A stretch of 64,000 nucleotides of DNA, from NCBI GenBank assembly GCA_965602855.1, contig CBFCZV010000014.1:1-64000 (forward strand). The letters run 5' to 3'. Source of the stretch: LH-M37 sp965602855 (lineage in GTDB: Bacteria > Pseudomonadota > Gammaproteobacteria > SZUA-229). Position numbers and translations under genes: made by a program. A model generated the notes under the pieces. The model was given only the letters and a program-made list of their open reading frames with translations, searched no databases and was not told the origin of the DNA. Of this stretch, positions 35,115-44,380 are shown one piece after another. How positions within the stretch are numbered: the first letter of the stretch is position 1; each line of letters opens with the position of its first letter.

Positions 35115-35354
35115 ATGCGAGTATCAAAAAAATTATTAGTAATGGGGCTCTTAATGTTTAGCCCATTTCTGGTGAATGCAAAACCAATGCATAAGTCGTG
35201 TGTAAAACTAGCATCTGCACTTGAGGCTTGTGAAAAGGGCCCTAAAGGTCTAATGGGGGCGATTCGTAAGAAGTGCAAGAATAACGCTAAGGACAGATAC
35301 AGTAGATGTAATCTTCCTGCTGCAGAAGTTAAAAGACGATATAGAAACAGGTAG
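35115..35354 (+). CDS. small exported Cys-rich basic protein
   Basis: A 79-residue protein with a clear signal peptide (~1-22, ending LVNA). The mature ~57 residues are strongly basic with four cysteines (KSCVK, EACEK, KKCKN, SRCN), enough for two disulfides. A GGAGAG ribosome site precedes the ATG and a terminator follows at 35377-35405, so it is an independent gene. Function unknown; it shares size, charge and cysteine content with the gene at 60118-60459, although the sequences do not clearly align. Confidence 0.7.
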   Translation: MRVSKKLLVMGLLMFSPFLVNAKPMHKSCVKLASALEACEKGPKGLMGAIRKKCKNNAKDRYSRCNLPAAEVKRRYRNR

Positions 35355-35376
35355 CCTGTATCGTTTGTAGTATATC

Positions 35377-35405
35377 AAAGAGCAGGCTTTAGCTTGCTCT
35401 TTTTA
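35377..35405 (+). terminator. rho-independent terminator
   Basis: AAAGAGCA (35377-35384) pairs with TGCTCTTT (35395-35402) around a loop with further GCT/AGC pairing, running into a T-run. It ends the small Cys-rich gene. Confidence 0.8.
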
Positions 35406-35480
35406 TTTATGGAGAGGATTGATTTATCTTACTGTTTTAAATGATAATTTTTTCTTCGATAGAGTCTGAATAAGCGGTGT

Positions 35481-35864
35481 TTATTTTCCCGTCAATAACT
35501 CAATTTGATAGCCATCTGGGTCTTCGACAAAAGCGATGATGGTGCTGCCTGCGTTCATCGGCCCAGCATCGCGTAGGATTTTTCCACCTTGCTGGCGTAT
35601 TTGCTCGGTGGCCTGATAAACATCATCAACTTCAATTGCGAGATGGCCAAAGGCGTTGCCAAGGTCGTATTCTGATGTGTCCCAGTTATGCGTTAATTCC
35701 AGTACGGTGTCTTCCTGTTCATTGCCGTAGCCAAGAAAAGCTAGGGTGAATTTGCCCTCGGCATAATCTTTCTGGCGTAGCAGTGTCATGCCTAGTATTT
35801 CGGTGTAGAACTTGATGGAGCGATCAAGATCGCCGACGCGTAACATGGTGTGCAGTAGTCGCAT
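35481..35864 (-). CDS. gloA: lactoylglutathione lyase (glyoxalase I)
   Basis: A 127-residue metalloenzyme that converts the methylglyoxal-glutathione hemithioacetal into S-lactoylglutathione. The four metal ligands are H5, E56 (TVLELTHN), H74 (GHLAIEV) and E122 (YQIELL), exactly at the E. coli GloA positions. E. coli-like length suggests a nickel-type enzyme. It complements the gshA gene in this window. Single gene. Confidence 0.96.
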   Translation of the reverse strand: MRLLHTMLRVGDLDRSIKFYTEILGMTLLRQKDYAEGKFTLAFLGYGNEQEDTVLELTHNWDTSEYDLGNAFGHLAIEVDDVYQATEQIRQQGGKILRDAGPMNAGSTIIAFVEDPDGYQIELLTGK

Positions 35865-35940
35865 GGTTTTTCTCTTAAATTAATGGCTGTTGATGTGCTA
35901 CATTCTGCATATTATTTAACATTATTCCATAGTGGAGCTT

Positions 35941-36678
35941 ATGACTTATTCTTTTGAAGCAAAAACATTCAAGCAGATGCTTGATTTGGCTGTCAGCGAA
36001 GGGGTTGATACTTCGCCGCTAGCGCAGGAAGCCGAGAATTCGCCCGAGCGTTTGATCGATGCCATGGGGCAGGCGATTGATGTAATGGCGCGTGCGGAGG
36101 CAGATATTGCTGCTGATGGCGATATTGGTGAGAAGGATATTACTGAGATAGGCGATTATGTCATGACCCTGATTGAGGGTTTATTGGGGCATGCGCAGAC
36201 AGGGGCGGATAATCGGTCGAAGACTCAGGTTAGAGCATTAACTCGTTTGACCTTGCCTGTTGCGATGTGGGTGGCGCGTTGTGGTGGTAAGCTGGACAAA
36301 CTCGATCTGGTGGTTAATGCGCTGGCTGATTATGCCAATGAGTTGCGCCAGCCGGAACAGCTGGCTGAATTGACGCAGGCGATTGTGGTTATTCTTCCGG
36401 CAGTATCAGACGCTGTGCGTCAGGATCTGGAACAGACGAATGCCATGCGTCCATGGCGCATTTTGCACTTGAATTACTGCATCATTGCAACCCGCAGTCA
36501 TGATCCTGAATTAATTGAAACGGCCTACGATGTTCTGGTGAAGAATTTACCGCAGGATGCTCGCTCTTTCTTTAAAGAAGGCCTACAGCAAATGGATGCA
36601 ATCGGTTATCCCGAATCTGTGCGTGAGGTACTGGAGCGATACGACCAAAAATGGGGTGCAGAAAGCACTCTACATTAA
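35941..36678 (+). CDS. conserved protein of unknown function
   Basis: A 245-residue soluble, largely helical, acidic protein with no signal or membrane segment. I do not recognise its family. The ATG at 35941 is preferred because TGGAGC lies just before it; an in-frame GTG at 35932 overlaps that site. Its end overlaps by four bases the end of the convergent TerB-like gene. The helical-repeat look (LVVNALADYANELRQPEQ) would suit a scaffold role, but this is a guess. Confidence 0.65.
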   Translation: MTYSFEAKTFKQMLDLAVSEGVDTSPLAQEAENSPERLIDAMGQAIDVMARAEADIAADGDIGEKDITEIGDYVMTLIEGLLGHAQTGADNRSKTQVRALTRLTLPVAMWVARCGGKLDKLDLVVNALADYANELRQPEQLAELTQAIVVILPAVSDAVRQDLEQTNAMRPWRILHLNYCIIATRSHDPELIETAYDVLVKNLPQDARSFFKEGLQQMDAIGYPESVREVLERYDQKWGAESTLH

Positions 36679-37130
36679 CTGTCGGCTGCGCGGTGTTTGC
36701 TTTGCATGAAATGTCGGTGTGGCACGTGTAATAGTTCAGCCAGTCTTCTCACCAGATGCTCTTCAAACTTGTCGATGCTGTCATCAGCATAGGCGATATG
36801 CCAGAGCTGTTCGACCAGCGTTATTTTTTGTTCCTGAGAATAGTGCTGGTTGATTAATGTGGTGAACTGGTGGTAATCAGTCGCACTGGTTTTTTTCTCG
36901 TGGGCAATGCTTAACAGTTCTTCTGTTTCGGTCTTGTTAATATCAAATTGCTGCTGCAATAGTTGACGTATTTTTGTTGCTTCATTGTCATGAAGTTCTT
37001 CATCAACATGAACCATTTCCAGCATTAAAACGGCGCAGCCCAGTTTGAGTTTATGCTCGATGTCATTTTGCGTTGTTGCTTCGCTGATGAGCAATCGAGA
37101 CTCAAAAAATTTTTTAACACGTAACATCAT
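36675..37130 (-). CDS. TerB-like domain protein
   Basis: A 151-residue helical protein matching the tellurite-resistance TerB fold: LGCAVLMLEMVHVDEELHDNE near the start and LWHIAYADDSIDKFEEHLVR near the end, the two acidic metal-site blocks. The fold is widely used near membranes and in stress systems, and nothing here ties it to tellurite. Its ATGATG start overlaps the stop of the glutaredoxin-like gene upstream by four bases, so they are coupled. Confidence 0.8.
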   Translation of the reverse strand: MMLRVKKFFESRLLISEATTQNDIEHKLKLGCAVLMLEMVHVDEELHDNEATKIRQLLQQQFDINKTETEELLSIAHEKKTSATDYHQFTTLINQHYSQEQKITLVEQLWHIAYADDSIDKFEEHLVRRLAELLHVPHRHFMQSKHRAADS

Positions 37131-37549
37131 AATGTTTTGTCTTTTGAAAGTAGTTTTTCAATACGGTCTTCATCAAAGCCACTGGTCTGATGGTCACCAA
37201 TAAATAACACAGGGGTGCCCAAAGGCATGCCTGTCCGGTCTGCATATTTGTTTGCCTCGTCGTACATATTTTTACCTCTAATATCCACTTCAATATCGTA
37301 TTCGCAATAACTGATTTCATTGCGGGCAAAATATCTTCGTGCCTCATAGCAGTAAGGGCACCATGATGTACTGAGCATGATTACATCGGGTTTGGGTGAC
37401 AGCGTTCCGGCATTGCAATAAATGGTTTCGACAGAGGGTTTGTAACTGATGGCAAATAGCATGGCGGCTAATACAGTAAATATTAACAGGCCATTGGTAC
37501 GGCGGTTTTGTTTCTTTATGTCAGGATTTTGCGAATTATTTTCAGCCAT
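37127..37549 (-). CDS. membrane-anchored glutaredoxin-like protein
   Basis: A 140-residue protein with one N-terminal helix (about 23-40) and a glutaredoxin/NrdH-like domain. The redox pair is in STSWCPYCYEARRYF and the cis-Pro in GTPVLFIG. An extra Cys follows in ISYCEYDIEVD. The domain probably faces the periplasm. I use the ATG at 37549, since the upstream in-frame TTG adds only Leu-rich residues. It is coupled to the TerB-like gene downstream. Confidence 0.75.
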   Translation of the reverse strand: MAENNSQNPDIKKQNRRTNGLLIFTVLAAMLFAISYKPSVETIYCNAGTLSPKPDVIMLSTSWCPYCYEARRYFARNEISYCEYDIEVDIRGKNMYDEANKYADRTGMPLGTPVLFIGDHQTSGFDEDRIEKLLSKDKTL

Positions 37550-37599
37550 GCTTAATAATAACAGCAAAGCTGTGAGCCTTACCTTACTTGATTAAAGGC

Positions 37600-38157
37600 T
37601 TAGTATTCTTCGTATTCCCTTCTTCCGAAATTCATGCCGATGGAGAACCGATGTTCATTACTCAGATTTTCTGTGACTTCGTGAAGCATGTCAGGTTTAA
37701 AAAGAAGAAAACTACCTGCTACCGGGGTTATTCTCAAAGTCTCGCCTTCACCGGGAACATTGCTGGTCTTGATAATAAAGTCACCGGAGTTTTCGGGTAC
37801 GCTGATGTAGTAGGCGGAAGAGAGCAGTTCATCGTCATCATCATGGCGATGCGAGGTGGTCACCGCGCCGGGTGGCATGTGATTAAACCAGAAACCGACT
37901 TCGATATCATCAGTGCCCAGAATTTGATTGGCATATTTGCAGCCTTCTTCTCTGAGTATCGCCAGTTCGGGAATGTGGTTTTCGTTTAAATAAGTATTTT
38001 CCATTCGGCCATTAAATAAATGCGTGCGTTCTACATCATCGCGTTCATAATTTTCAAAGAAGCCCTTGGCAAGCGCTGAGTTGAGTTGCTTCATGCGATC
38101 TGAATGCACGATGTAGATGTTGTCCTGATCTGCATATTTTTGTAGTTGGTCATTCAT
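37600..38157 (-). CDS. putative 2-oxoglutarate/Fe(II) oxygenase
   Basis: A 185-residue protein with a double-stranded beta-helix pattern. The expected facial triad is visible as HxD in SHRHDDDDE and a distal His in DMLHEVTENLS, with the following R of HRFSIGMNF to hold 2-oxoglutarate. This resembles the small oxygenases that modify peptides or metabolites; no substrate can be assigned. It sits 27 bases downstream of the TauE/SafE-like gene on the same strand. Confidence 0.7.
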   Translation of the reverse strand: MNDQLQKYADQDNIYIVHSDRMKQLNSALAKGFFENYERDDVERTHLFNGRMENTYLNENHIPELAILREEGCKYANQILGTDDIEVGFWFNHMPPGAVTTSHRHDDDDELLSSAYYISVPENSGDFIIKTSNVPGEGETLRITPVAGSFLLFKPDMLHEVTENLSNEHRFSIGMNFGRREYEEY

Positions 38158-38183
38158 AATTAGAACCTTTTTAAGTAGCGTTT

Positions 38184-38930
38184 TTAATGATGATGCATAT
38201 GTTCAGAGTGATCCATGGGCGCTGGTTGATCTGTGTTTTTATTATTATGATCCATGGGAATAAATAGACTACCAATGGCCATGGCAATAATCAATAAGCC
38301 AGCTACATCCCTGGCTCTGGGATTGCTGGCAAAGTTTTTTATCCATGAAGTCATGAAGCCGGCCGCGAGCAGCGTCGGTAGTGTGCCCAGACCAAAGACT
38401 AACATGATGGATGCGCCCTGAATTGCCGAACCAGTAGACAGCGCCCAGATCAAAACAAAATAGACCATGCCACAGGGTAGCCAGCCCCAGATCATGCCAT
38501 AGGCCAGTGCTTTGAATGGACTGGATACCGGCAGCAAACGTCGGCCAAAAGGTTCCAGTCTTTTCCACAAAGGCACACCTATTTTTTCGACAGTGGCGAG
38601 TTGTGGTAACCAGCCAGCGAGATAAAGGCCTACTGCGACCATCATGCTGACACCTATATATTGGAGTATGTGATGGCCCTGATTCAGACCTACTGATGTG
38701 AAGGCACTGCCGCCAATTGTGCCTGCTAATAGTCCAGCCAAAGCATAACTGCTGATACGGCCAATGTTATAAGTGCCGACAAAGAAAAGTAATTTTAGTT
38801 TATTGTCGCGTACTTCCGCGGGCAGCCCCAGACTCAGTGCACCGATGATGCCACCGCACATGCCGACACAATGCAGGGTGGTGAACAGGCCTAACAGGAA
38901 AGCGGAGGTGAGGGTGACAGGTTCGTTCAT
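38184..38930 (-). CDS. TauE/SafE-like (COG2836) membrane transporter with His-rich tail
   Basis: A 248-residue integral membrane protein with about six helices. The N-terminal LLGLFTTLHCVGMCGG with a CxxxC pair and the central WGWLPCGMVYFVL are typical of COG2836 proteins, related to the DsbD membrane domain and often found with cytochrome oxidase or copper assembly genes. The C-terminus is His/Met-rich (MDHSEHMHHH), a likely metal-binding tail. A copper or cytochrome-maturation role is more probable than sulfite export. No cco genes are nearby. Confidence 0.8.
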   Translation of the reverse strand: MNEPVTLTSAFLLGLFTTLHCVGMCGGIIGALSLGLPAEVRDNKLKLLFFVGTYNIGRISSYALAGLLAGTIGGSAFTSVGLNQGHHILQYIGVSMMVAVGLYLAGWLPQLATVEKIGVPLWKRLEPFGRRLLPVSSPFKALAYGMIWGWLPCGMVYFVLIWALSTGSAIQGASIMLVFGLGTLPTLLAAGFMTSWIKNFASNPRARDVAGLLIIAMAIGSLFIPMDHNNKNTDQPAPMDHSEHMHHH

Positions 38931-39024
38931 ATAGCTTGGTTACTTGAAAAGTGATTGTGTGTGGCTAGTTTGGTGCGATGAATTTTATAGGATTAAAAAA
39001 TGGATGTGTATTAAAAATGATTTT

Positions 39025-39858
39025 TTACAATGTTTCTAATAGCTGCTCAATCAGGCTGCGATGCTCACCGTGCATGTGGAAGGCAGCATAAGCTTTCAGG
39101 GGTATATCGGGAGCTTCTTCAACCTTAAATAGCTTGCCCTGTTCCAGTTTGTGTTGAACCAGTGAAGCCGGTAAATAGGCAGCGCCACCACAGTTTTCAA
39201 TCAGACTGAGTGCAATATTGCCGACATTGGCACGCACTGCTGCAATTGGGCGTTGCGGGAAATAATCTTCGTGCAGGCTGGTGAACAGGGTGCCCCAGTC
39301 AACGCGGATATAGCCCTCTGACAGGGCATCATCAACGCTCTGATCCTGTTCTTCACTAACCATAATGAGTGAAACATTACCCACTTCCTGCACCACCATG
39401 TCACGAAGTTGCGGTGGCTCATAGAGAAAACCGAGGTCGATGGTGCCCTGTTCCAGTTTTCGCACGATGTGTTTATAGGTGCTGGTTTCGGCGCGAAGGC
39501 CAATCAATGGTGCATTGCAGTGAATGTTGTTGATCCAGTCCTGCAGCAGAATTTCCCACAGGCTGGTGACGCCCGCCACGGTCAGGCGTTTATCAACCAG
39601 TTCGCTGAGGGCGATTTCCTCGTGGGCACGTTCCCAGGCACCGAGGATAAAGCGGGCGTGGCGTTCGAAGCGCTCACCTGCCGGGGTCAGGCTGACTTTC
39701 TGACGGTCACGCCGGAACAGGGGCAGGCCGAGTGTTTGCTCCAGCTGGCGGATGCGGGCGCTGATGGCGGAAGGTGAAATACACAGGTTTTCTGCGGCTT
39801 TGCGGAAGTTTCGCATGCGCTCGACTTCGAGAAAGGTCTTGAGCTGTTCTATATCCAT
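39025..39858 (-). CDS. LysR-family transcriptional regulator (HdfR-like)
   Basis: A 277-residue regulator. The N-terminal winged helix (MDIEQLKTFLEVERMRNFRK, PSAISARIRQLEQTLGLPLF) aligns with HdfR, and the ATG at 39858 is chosen on that basis. The effector domain (~90-277) is present but divergent. It is divergent from the SLC13-nhaD pair with 141 bases between, the usual arrangement for a LysR regulator and its targets, so sodium or a carboxylate may be its signal. Confidence 0.88.
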   Translation of the reverse strand: MDIEQLKTFLEVERMRNFRKAAENLCISPSAISARIRQLEQTLGLPLFRRDRQKVSLTPAGERFERHARFILGAWERAHEEIALSELVDKRLTVAGVTSLWEILLQDWINNIHCNAPLIGLRAETSTYKHIVRKLEQGTIDLGFLYEPPQLRDMVVQEVGNVSLIMVSEEQDQSVDDALSEGYIRVDWGTLFTSLHEDYFPQRPIAAVRANVGNIALSLIENCGGAAYLPASLVQHKLEQGKLFKVEEAPDIPLKAYAAFHMHGEHRSLIEQLLETL

Positions 39859-39999
39859 GGGCTTATTTACCTGTATTTTGCTGTGCAAAAATTTTGTTCA
39901 TACTGGGTATTTTATTTCGCTTTTAAGTTTACGTCCAGTTGTCTACAATTCGCGCCTCTAAAAAATTAGAATTTCCTTAAATATTAATATTGAGTGGCC

Positions 40000-41973
40000 A
40001 TGACTGAAGAAAAGAAAGCTTTACCGATGAAAAAAATTATTGCTGGTATCCTTTTTGCGCTGGGCGCGGTGGGGCTGGCTACGGTGACACCCTCTATCCA
40101 GGTTGCCTGGGTGACAGCCCTGTTGATGCTGACAATTTATCTGTTTGCCTTTGAAGTGGTTGGTGTTGATGTCGCTGCGATCAGCATTATGGTAATACTG
40201 GGTTTAACGACTTTGTTTGCACCTTTAATGGGTCTGGAGCAGGGGCTGGTTGATACCCAGCAAATTTTTAACGGTTTCTCCAGTAATGCGGTGATGTCGA
40301 TTATCGCGGTGATGATTATTGGTGCCGGTCTGGATAAAACCGGCCTGATGACCAAGGTCGCGGCCTTTATTCTTAAAGTGGGTGGTAAAACTGAAGGTCG
40401 TATTATTCCGATCATCTCCAGTACCGTCGGTATTATCTCTTCCTTTATGCAGAACGTGGGTGCGGCAGCTTTATTCCTGCCTGTTGTCAGTCGTATTTCA
40501 GCACGTTCCGGTCTGCCCATGTCACGTCTGTTAATGCCGATGGGTTTCTGTGCGATTTTGGGTGGTACCGTGACAATGGTGGGTTCTTCACCATTAATTT
40601 TGCTCAACGACCTGATTTTGACTTCCAATCAGGCTTTGCCTGCTGATCAACAGATGGATACCTGGGGTTTGTTTTCAGTCACCCCCGTCGGTCTGGCACT
40701 GGTGGCTACAGGTATTATTTATTTTGTGGTGATGGGGCGTTTTGTCTTACCTAAAACCGATGCAGAAAAAGGCACCAAAGGTGGCGATACCCTGAACTAC
40801 TTCAAGAAGATTTACGGCCTTGATTATGATTTATTTGAAGTGACCGTACCTAAAGACAGCAAACTGGCTGGTATTAACTTAACTGATATAGAACATGACG
40901 AACGTATTCGTATCGTGGCTATTCGTAGTGGTGGTGATGATTTACGCGTTGGTGCCGGTGGCCTGGACCGTGATACCGGCATTGCCCCAGGCTGCGTACT
41001 GGGTGTTCTTGCTGAACCCGGCAACCTGCTAGCGTTCACCGAAAAATATGATCTTGATTTACACAGTGATCTGGATGCCTTTGCTGATTCATTATCATCG
41101 GCTAAATCGGGTATTGCGGATGTGGTTATTCCACCGGGTTCCAGTTTGATTGGTAAGAGCGCCAGAGATTTGTGGATGCGTAAAACTTACGGCATCGCCC
41201 TGGTCGCCCTGCATCGTGATGGTGAAACCTTGCGTGAAGGTGAGGATATCCGAAACCTGCTTTTCAAGGCCGGTGATTCGATGGTTGTTCACACCAGCTG
41301 GGATGCCCTTGCCCGTTTAGAAAGTGATACTAACTTTGTTGTAGTCACCACCGAATATCCACACGAAGATGTGCGTCCTCACAAAGTTGGCTGGGCGGGC
41401 TTTTTCTTTGCCGTTGCCCTGTCAATGGTGTTGTTTACTGACCTGCGATTGTCGATAGCTCTGTTGACTGGTGCCATTGGCATGGTGCTGTCGGGTGTTT
41501 TAAATATTGATGAAGCCTATGAAGCGGTATCCTGGAAAACAGTATTTTTGCTGGCGAGTTTGATTCCATTGGGGCTGGCGGTGGAAACATCGGGTACGGC
41601 ACGCTGGATTGCTGAGCAGACCCTGTTGGTTGTAGGTGACATGGATGTATGGGTTATCCAGTTATCAATTGCTATTTTGGCGACCTTCTTCACGCTGGTC
41701 ATGTCTAACGTTGGTGCTACAGTTTTATTGGTACCACTGGCCGTGAATATTGCGACTAGCCTGCAGGCCAATGGTGTCGATGCCAGTCCTGCTGTTTTTG
41801 CCTTGACGGTAGCCATCGCCACTTCAAACTCATTTCTGATTCCAACACACCAGGTGAATGCCCTGATCATGGGCCCTGGTGGTTATCGCGTACCGGACTT
41901 CATGAAAGCGGGTGGCATTATGACGATATTATTCCTGGTCGTTATGATGTTAATGATGAACCTGGTATTTTAA
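40000..41973 (+). CDS. SLC13/DASS permease with two TrkA-C (RCK_C) domains
   Basis: A 657-residue membrane protein. Two helical blocks (~1-230 and ~460-657) flank a cytosolic insert (~260-450) with two RCK_C-type repeats: EVTVPKDSKLAGINLTDIEH and DVVIPPGSSLIGKSARDLW. Conserved ATSNSFLIP and GGTVTMVGSSPLILLNDLIL motifs are typical of sodium-coupled anion carriers. Substrates in this family are sulfate or dicarboxylates, which is not decidable here. It lies 24 bases before nhaD. GTG 39994 is also in frame; ATG 40000 fits the weak SD better. Confidence 0.85.
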   Translation: MTEEKKALPMKKIIAGILFALGAVGLATVTPSIQVAWVTALLMLTIYLFAFEVVGVDVAAISIMVILGLTTLFAPLMGLEQGLVDTQQIFNGFSSNAVMSIIAVMIIGAGLDKTGLMTKVAAFILKVGGKTEGRIIPIISSTVGIISSFMQNVGAAALFLPVVSRISARSGLPMSRLLMPMGFCAILGGTVTMVGSSPLILLNDLILTSNQALPADQQMDTWGLFSVTPVGLALVATGIIYFVVMGRFVLPKTDAEKGTKGGDTLNYFKKIYGLDYDLFEVTVPKDSKLAGINLTDIEHDERIRIVAIRSGGDDLRVGAGGLDRDTGIAPGCVLGVLAEPGNLLAFTEKYDLDLHSDLDAFADSLSSAKSGIADVVIPPGSSLIGKSARDLWMRKTYGIALVALHRDGETLREGEDIRNLLFKAGDSMVVHTSWDALARLESDTNFVVVTTEYPHEDVRPHKVGWAGFFFAVALSMVLFTDLRLSIALLTGAIGMVLSGVLNIDEAYEAVSWKTVFLLASLIPLGLAVETSGTARWIAEQTLLVVGDMDVWVIQLSIAILATFFTLVMSNVGATVLLVPLAVNIATSLQANGVDASPAVFALTVAIATSNSFLIPTHQVNALIMGPGGYRVPDFMKAGGIMTILFLVVMMLMMNLVF

Positions 41974-41997
41974 TTTAATTGTTTAGGAAACAGAATA

Positions 41998-43437
41998 ATG
42001 ACTAAACTTTTTAATAAAATAGGGCTTGTACTGGCCGCTCTGATGTTGCCTGGGTTGGTGCTTGCGAGCACGGCAGTAACGACAGCTGAGCATACCCGCC
42101 TTGATTTAACCAATAGCGGTATCGGCTTCTTTGCCATCGTTATTTTTGTCTTCGCTTATGCACTGGTGATTGGTGAGGAATTTCTTCATCTACGTAAATC
42201 CAAACCGGTTATCATTGCAGCGGGTTTGATCTGGGGTACCATCGGTTGGGTTTATACACAGCATGGTATGCCGCACATGGCTGAAGCAGCTGTGCGTCAT
42301 AACCTGCTCGAATACGCTGAGTTAATGTTGTTCCTGCTGGTGGCGATGACTTATATCAATGCCATGGAAGAACGCCAGGTGTTCGATGCGCTGCGCTCAT
42401 GGTTGATTGCTAAAGGTTTTGGTTTCCGTCAATTATTCTGGCTGACGGGTATTCTGGCCTTCTTTATTTCACCGGTGGCTGATAATCTGACAACCGCCTT
42501 ATTGATGTGTGCCGTAGTGCTCTCAGTGGGTGGTAGCAATACTAAATTTGTTACACTGGCCTGTATTAATATTGTGGTTGCAGCGAATGCTGGCGGTGCT
42601 TTTTCACCCTTTGGTGACATCACCACGCTGATGGTATGGCAAAAAGGTATGGTAAGTTTTGGAACTTTCTTTGCCCTGTTTATTCCTTCTGTTGTTAACT
42701 TTGTCGTGCCCGCAGCGATCATGCATTTTGCGGTGCCCAACGAGCAGCCAGAAGGCACAGATGAAACAGCGGTTATGTCTCGTGGTGCCAAACGCATCAT
42801 TGCCCTGTTCCTGCTCACTATTGTTACTGCAGTGAGTTTCCATAACTTCCTTGGCCTGCCACCTGTCATTGGTATGTTGACTGGACTGGGTTATTTGCAG
42901 TTTTTTGGTTACTTCCTGAAAAAAACACATCACCGTTGCCTTGCTGAGCGTAGTGGTGATGAAACGGATGAAGGAGAAATTGGTGATGTGGTTGCTTTTG
43001 ATGTATTCAAAAAAGTTGCCCGTGCCGAGTGGGATACCCTGTTCTTCTTCTACGGTGTTGTGTTGTGCGTTGGTGGTCTTGGCTTCCTGGGCTATTTATC
43101 ACTGGTTTCAGAAATCATGTACAACGATTGGGGTGCGACCAATGCCAATATTGCAGTCGGTGTGCTTTCAGCGATTGTCGATAATATTCCGGTGATGTTC
43201 GCTGTACTCACTATGGAGCCTCACATGTCTACAGGCCAGTGGTTGCTGGTAACGATGACCGCAGGTGTCGGTGGCTCATTGCTATCAATTGGTTCAGCTG
43301 CCGGTGTTGCCCTGATGGGGCAGGCGCAGGGTAAGTATACTTTCTTTGGTCATCTTAAATGGACACCGGTGATTGCACTGGGCTATGCAGCGAGTATTTA
43401 TGTGCATATGTGGTGGAATGAGAGTTATTTTACTTAA
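41998..43437 (+). CDS. nhaD: Na+/H+ antiporter NhaD
   Basis: A 479-residue NhaD-type antiporter with a signal-like first helix (MTKLFNKIGLVLAALMLPGL) and about 12 more. Diagnostic blocks are HNLLEYAELMLFLLVAMTYI, FFISPVADNLTTALLMCAVV, NAGGAFSPFGDITTLMVW and SAIVDNIPVMFAVL. NhaD exports Na+ or Li+ for protons and is common in marine and alkaliphilic bacteria. It closes the SLC13-nhaD unit, with a strong terminator after it. Confidence 0.95.
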   Translation: MTKLFNKIGLVLAALMLPGLVLASTAVTTAEHTRLDLTNSGIGFFAIVIFVFAYALVIGEEFLHLRKSKPVIIAAGLIWGTIGWVYTQHGMPHMAEAAVRHNLLEYAELMLFLLVAMTYINAMEERQVFDALRSWLIAKGFGFRQLFWLTGILAFFISPVADNLTTALLMCAVVLSVGGSNTKFVTLACINIVVAANAGGAFSPFGDITTLMVWQKGMVSFGTFFALFIPSVVNFVVPAAIMHFAVPNEQPEGTDETAVMSRGAKRIIALFLLTIVTAVSFHNFLGLPPVIGMLTGLGYLQFFGYFLKKTHHRCLAERSGDETDEGEIGDVVAFDVFKKVARAEWDTLFFFYGVVLCVGGLGFLGYLSLVSEIMYNDWGATNANIAVGVLSAIVDNIPVMFAVLTMEPHMSTGQWLLVTMTAGVGGSLLSIGSAAGVALMGQAQGKYTFFGHLKWTPVIALGYAASIYVHMWWNESYFT

Positions 43438-43462
43438 AAAATAATCCCTCAGTTTTATACTG

Positions 43463-43495
43463 AAAAAGCAGGACGGGAAACCGTCCTGCTTTTTT
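43463..43495 (+). terminator. strong rho-independent terminator after nhaD
   Basis: AAAAAGCAGGACGG and CCGTCCTGCTTTTT form a 14-bp stem with a GAAA tetraloop, followed by more T residues. It separates nhaD from the mrp cluster. Confidence 0.95.
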
Positions 43496-43634
43496 TTGTC
43501 AGTTTTTTTCTATTTACGATAAACTTGGCGCTGGGACTTTTAAGGGTAAGATTATGATCAATGGTTTTAAGGGCGTTTTGTGTAGCCGCCTGATTTTAAC
43601 GTACGTGTGCTCTTAGAAGAGAATAAGTAAACTC

Positions 43635-44105
43635 ATGCGACATGCTATTCTACTATCTCTAACTTTAGCTGCATTTTGGCTGGCTAATTCAGAACACTAC
43701 ACGTCCCTCATGCTGTTGTTTGGAGTGATATCAATCGCTTGCGTTGTGTTCATAGCGCACCGAATGGATGTGATTGACCACGAAGCTCAGCCCTTGCACC
43801 TCACTTTCAAGATTCCTGCTTACCATGCCTGGCTTATTAAAGAAATTTTTCTTGCTAATTTATTGGTGGTAAAACATATCTGGCTTGGCAACAAGTCAAT
43901 ATCTCCTGTTTTTGCGACCATTACAGCAAGCCAGAATACGGAAATGGGGAAAGTCATCTATGCTAACTCCATCACGCTGACGCCTGGAACCGTTACGGTC
44001 GATATGGAAGGTGATCAGTTCCTGGTCCATGCTTTATTAAAAGAGTCGATTAAAGATCTGGAAGCCGGCGAAATGGACAGACGAGTCACTCAACTGGAAA
44101 ACTGA
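43635..44105 (+). CDS. mrpE: Mrp antiporter subunit E
   Basis: A 156-residue subunit E of a multi-subunit Na+/H+ antiporter. Two or three N-terminal helices (residues 3-45) are followed by the conserved HAWLIKEIFLANLLVVKHIW and YANSITLTPGTVTVDMEGDQFLVHAL, the latter the E-subunit hallmark. It is the first gene of a nine-gene unit extending to 51014, in which stops and starts overlap or nearly touch throughout. An archaeal Mbh-type gene order (E-F-G, then the fused B) is evident. Confidence 0.93.
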   Translation: MRHAILLSLTLAAFWLANSEHYTSLMLLFGVISIACVVFIAHRMDVIDHEAQPLHLTFKIPAYHAWLIKEIFLANLLVVKHIWLGNKSISPVFATITASQNTEMGKVIYANSITLTPGTVTVDMEGDQFLVHALLKESIKDLEAGEMDRRVTQLEN

Positions 44106-44380
44106 TGTTAATAGCTGCAACCTTAGCCGTTCTTGTCGTGATGATGATGGCGATCGCTCGAGCGTTCATGGGGCCTACACCCTATGACCGTGTACTCGCT
44201 GTCAATATGTTTGGTACCAAGACCGTTTTGCTTATTTCACTGTTAGGTTTTGTAATGGGTCGGCCGGAGTTTCTGGATATCGCTATTGTTTATGCACTTA
44301 TCAATTTTATCAGCGTAATTGGCGTGTTGCGTTATTCCAATCATTTCGTAATCAAGGGCAGCGAGCAGCCTAAAAAATAA
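44105..44380 (+). CDS. mrpF: Mrp antiporter subunit F
   Basis: A 91-residue subunit with three helices. RAFMGPTPYDRVLAVNMFGTK and FLDIAIVYALINFISVI are the F-subunit signature. Its ATG shares a base with the mrpE stop (TGATG), so translation is coupled. Confidence 0.93.
   Translation: MLIAATLAVLVVMMMAIARAFMGPTPYDRVLAVNMFGTKTVLLISLLGFVMGRPEFLDIAIVYALINFISVIGVLRYSNHFVIKGSEQPKK

Noticed and set aside
38184..38930. Sulfite exporter
   Set aside because: The CxxxC at the N-terminus and the His/Met-rich tail fit the COG2836 copper/cytochrome-assembly group better than a sulfite carrier.
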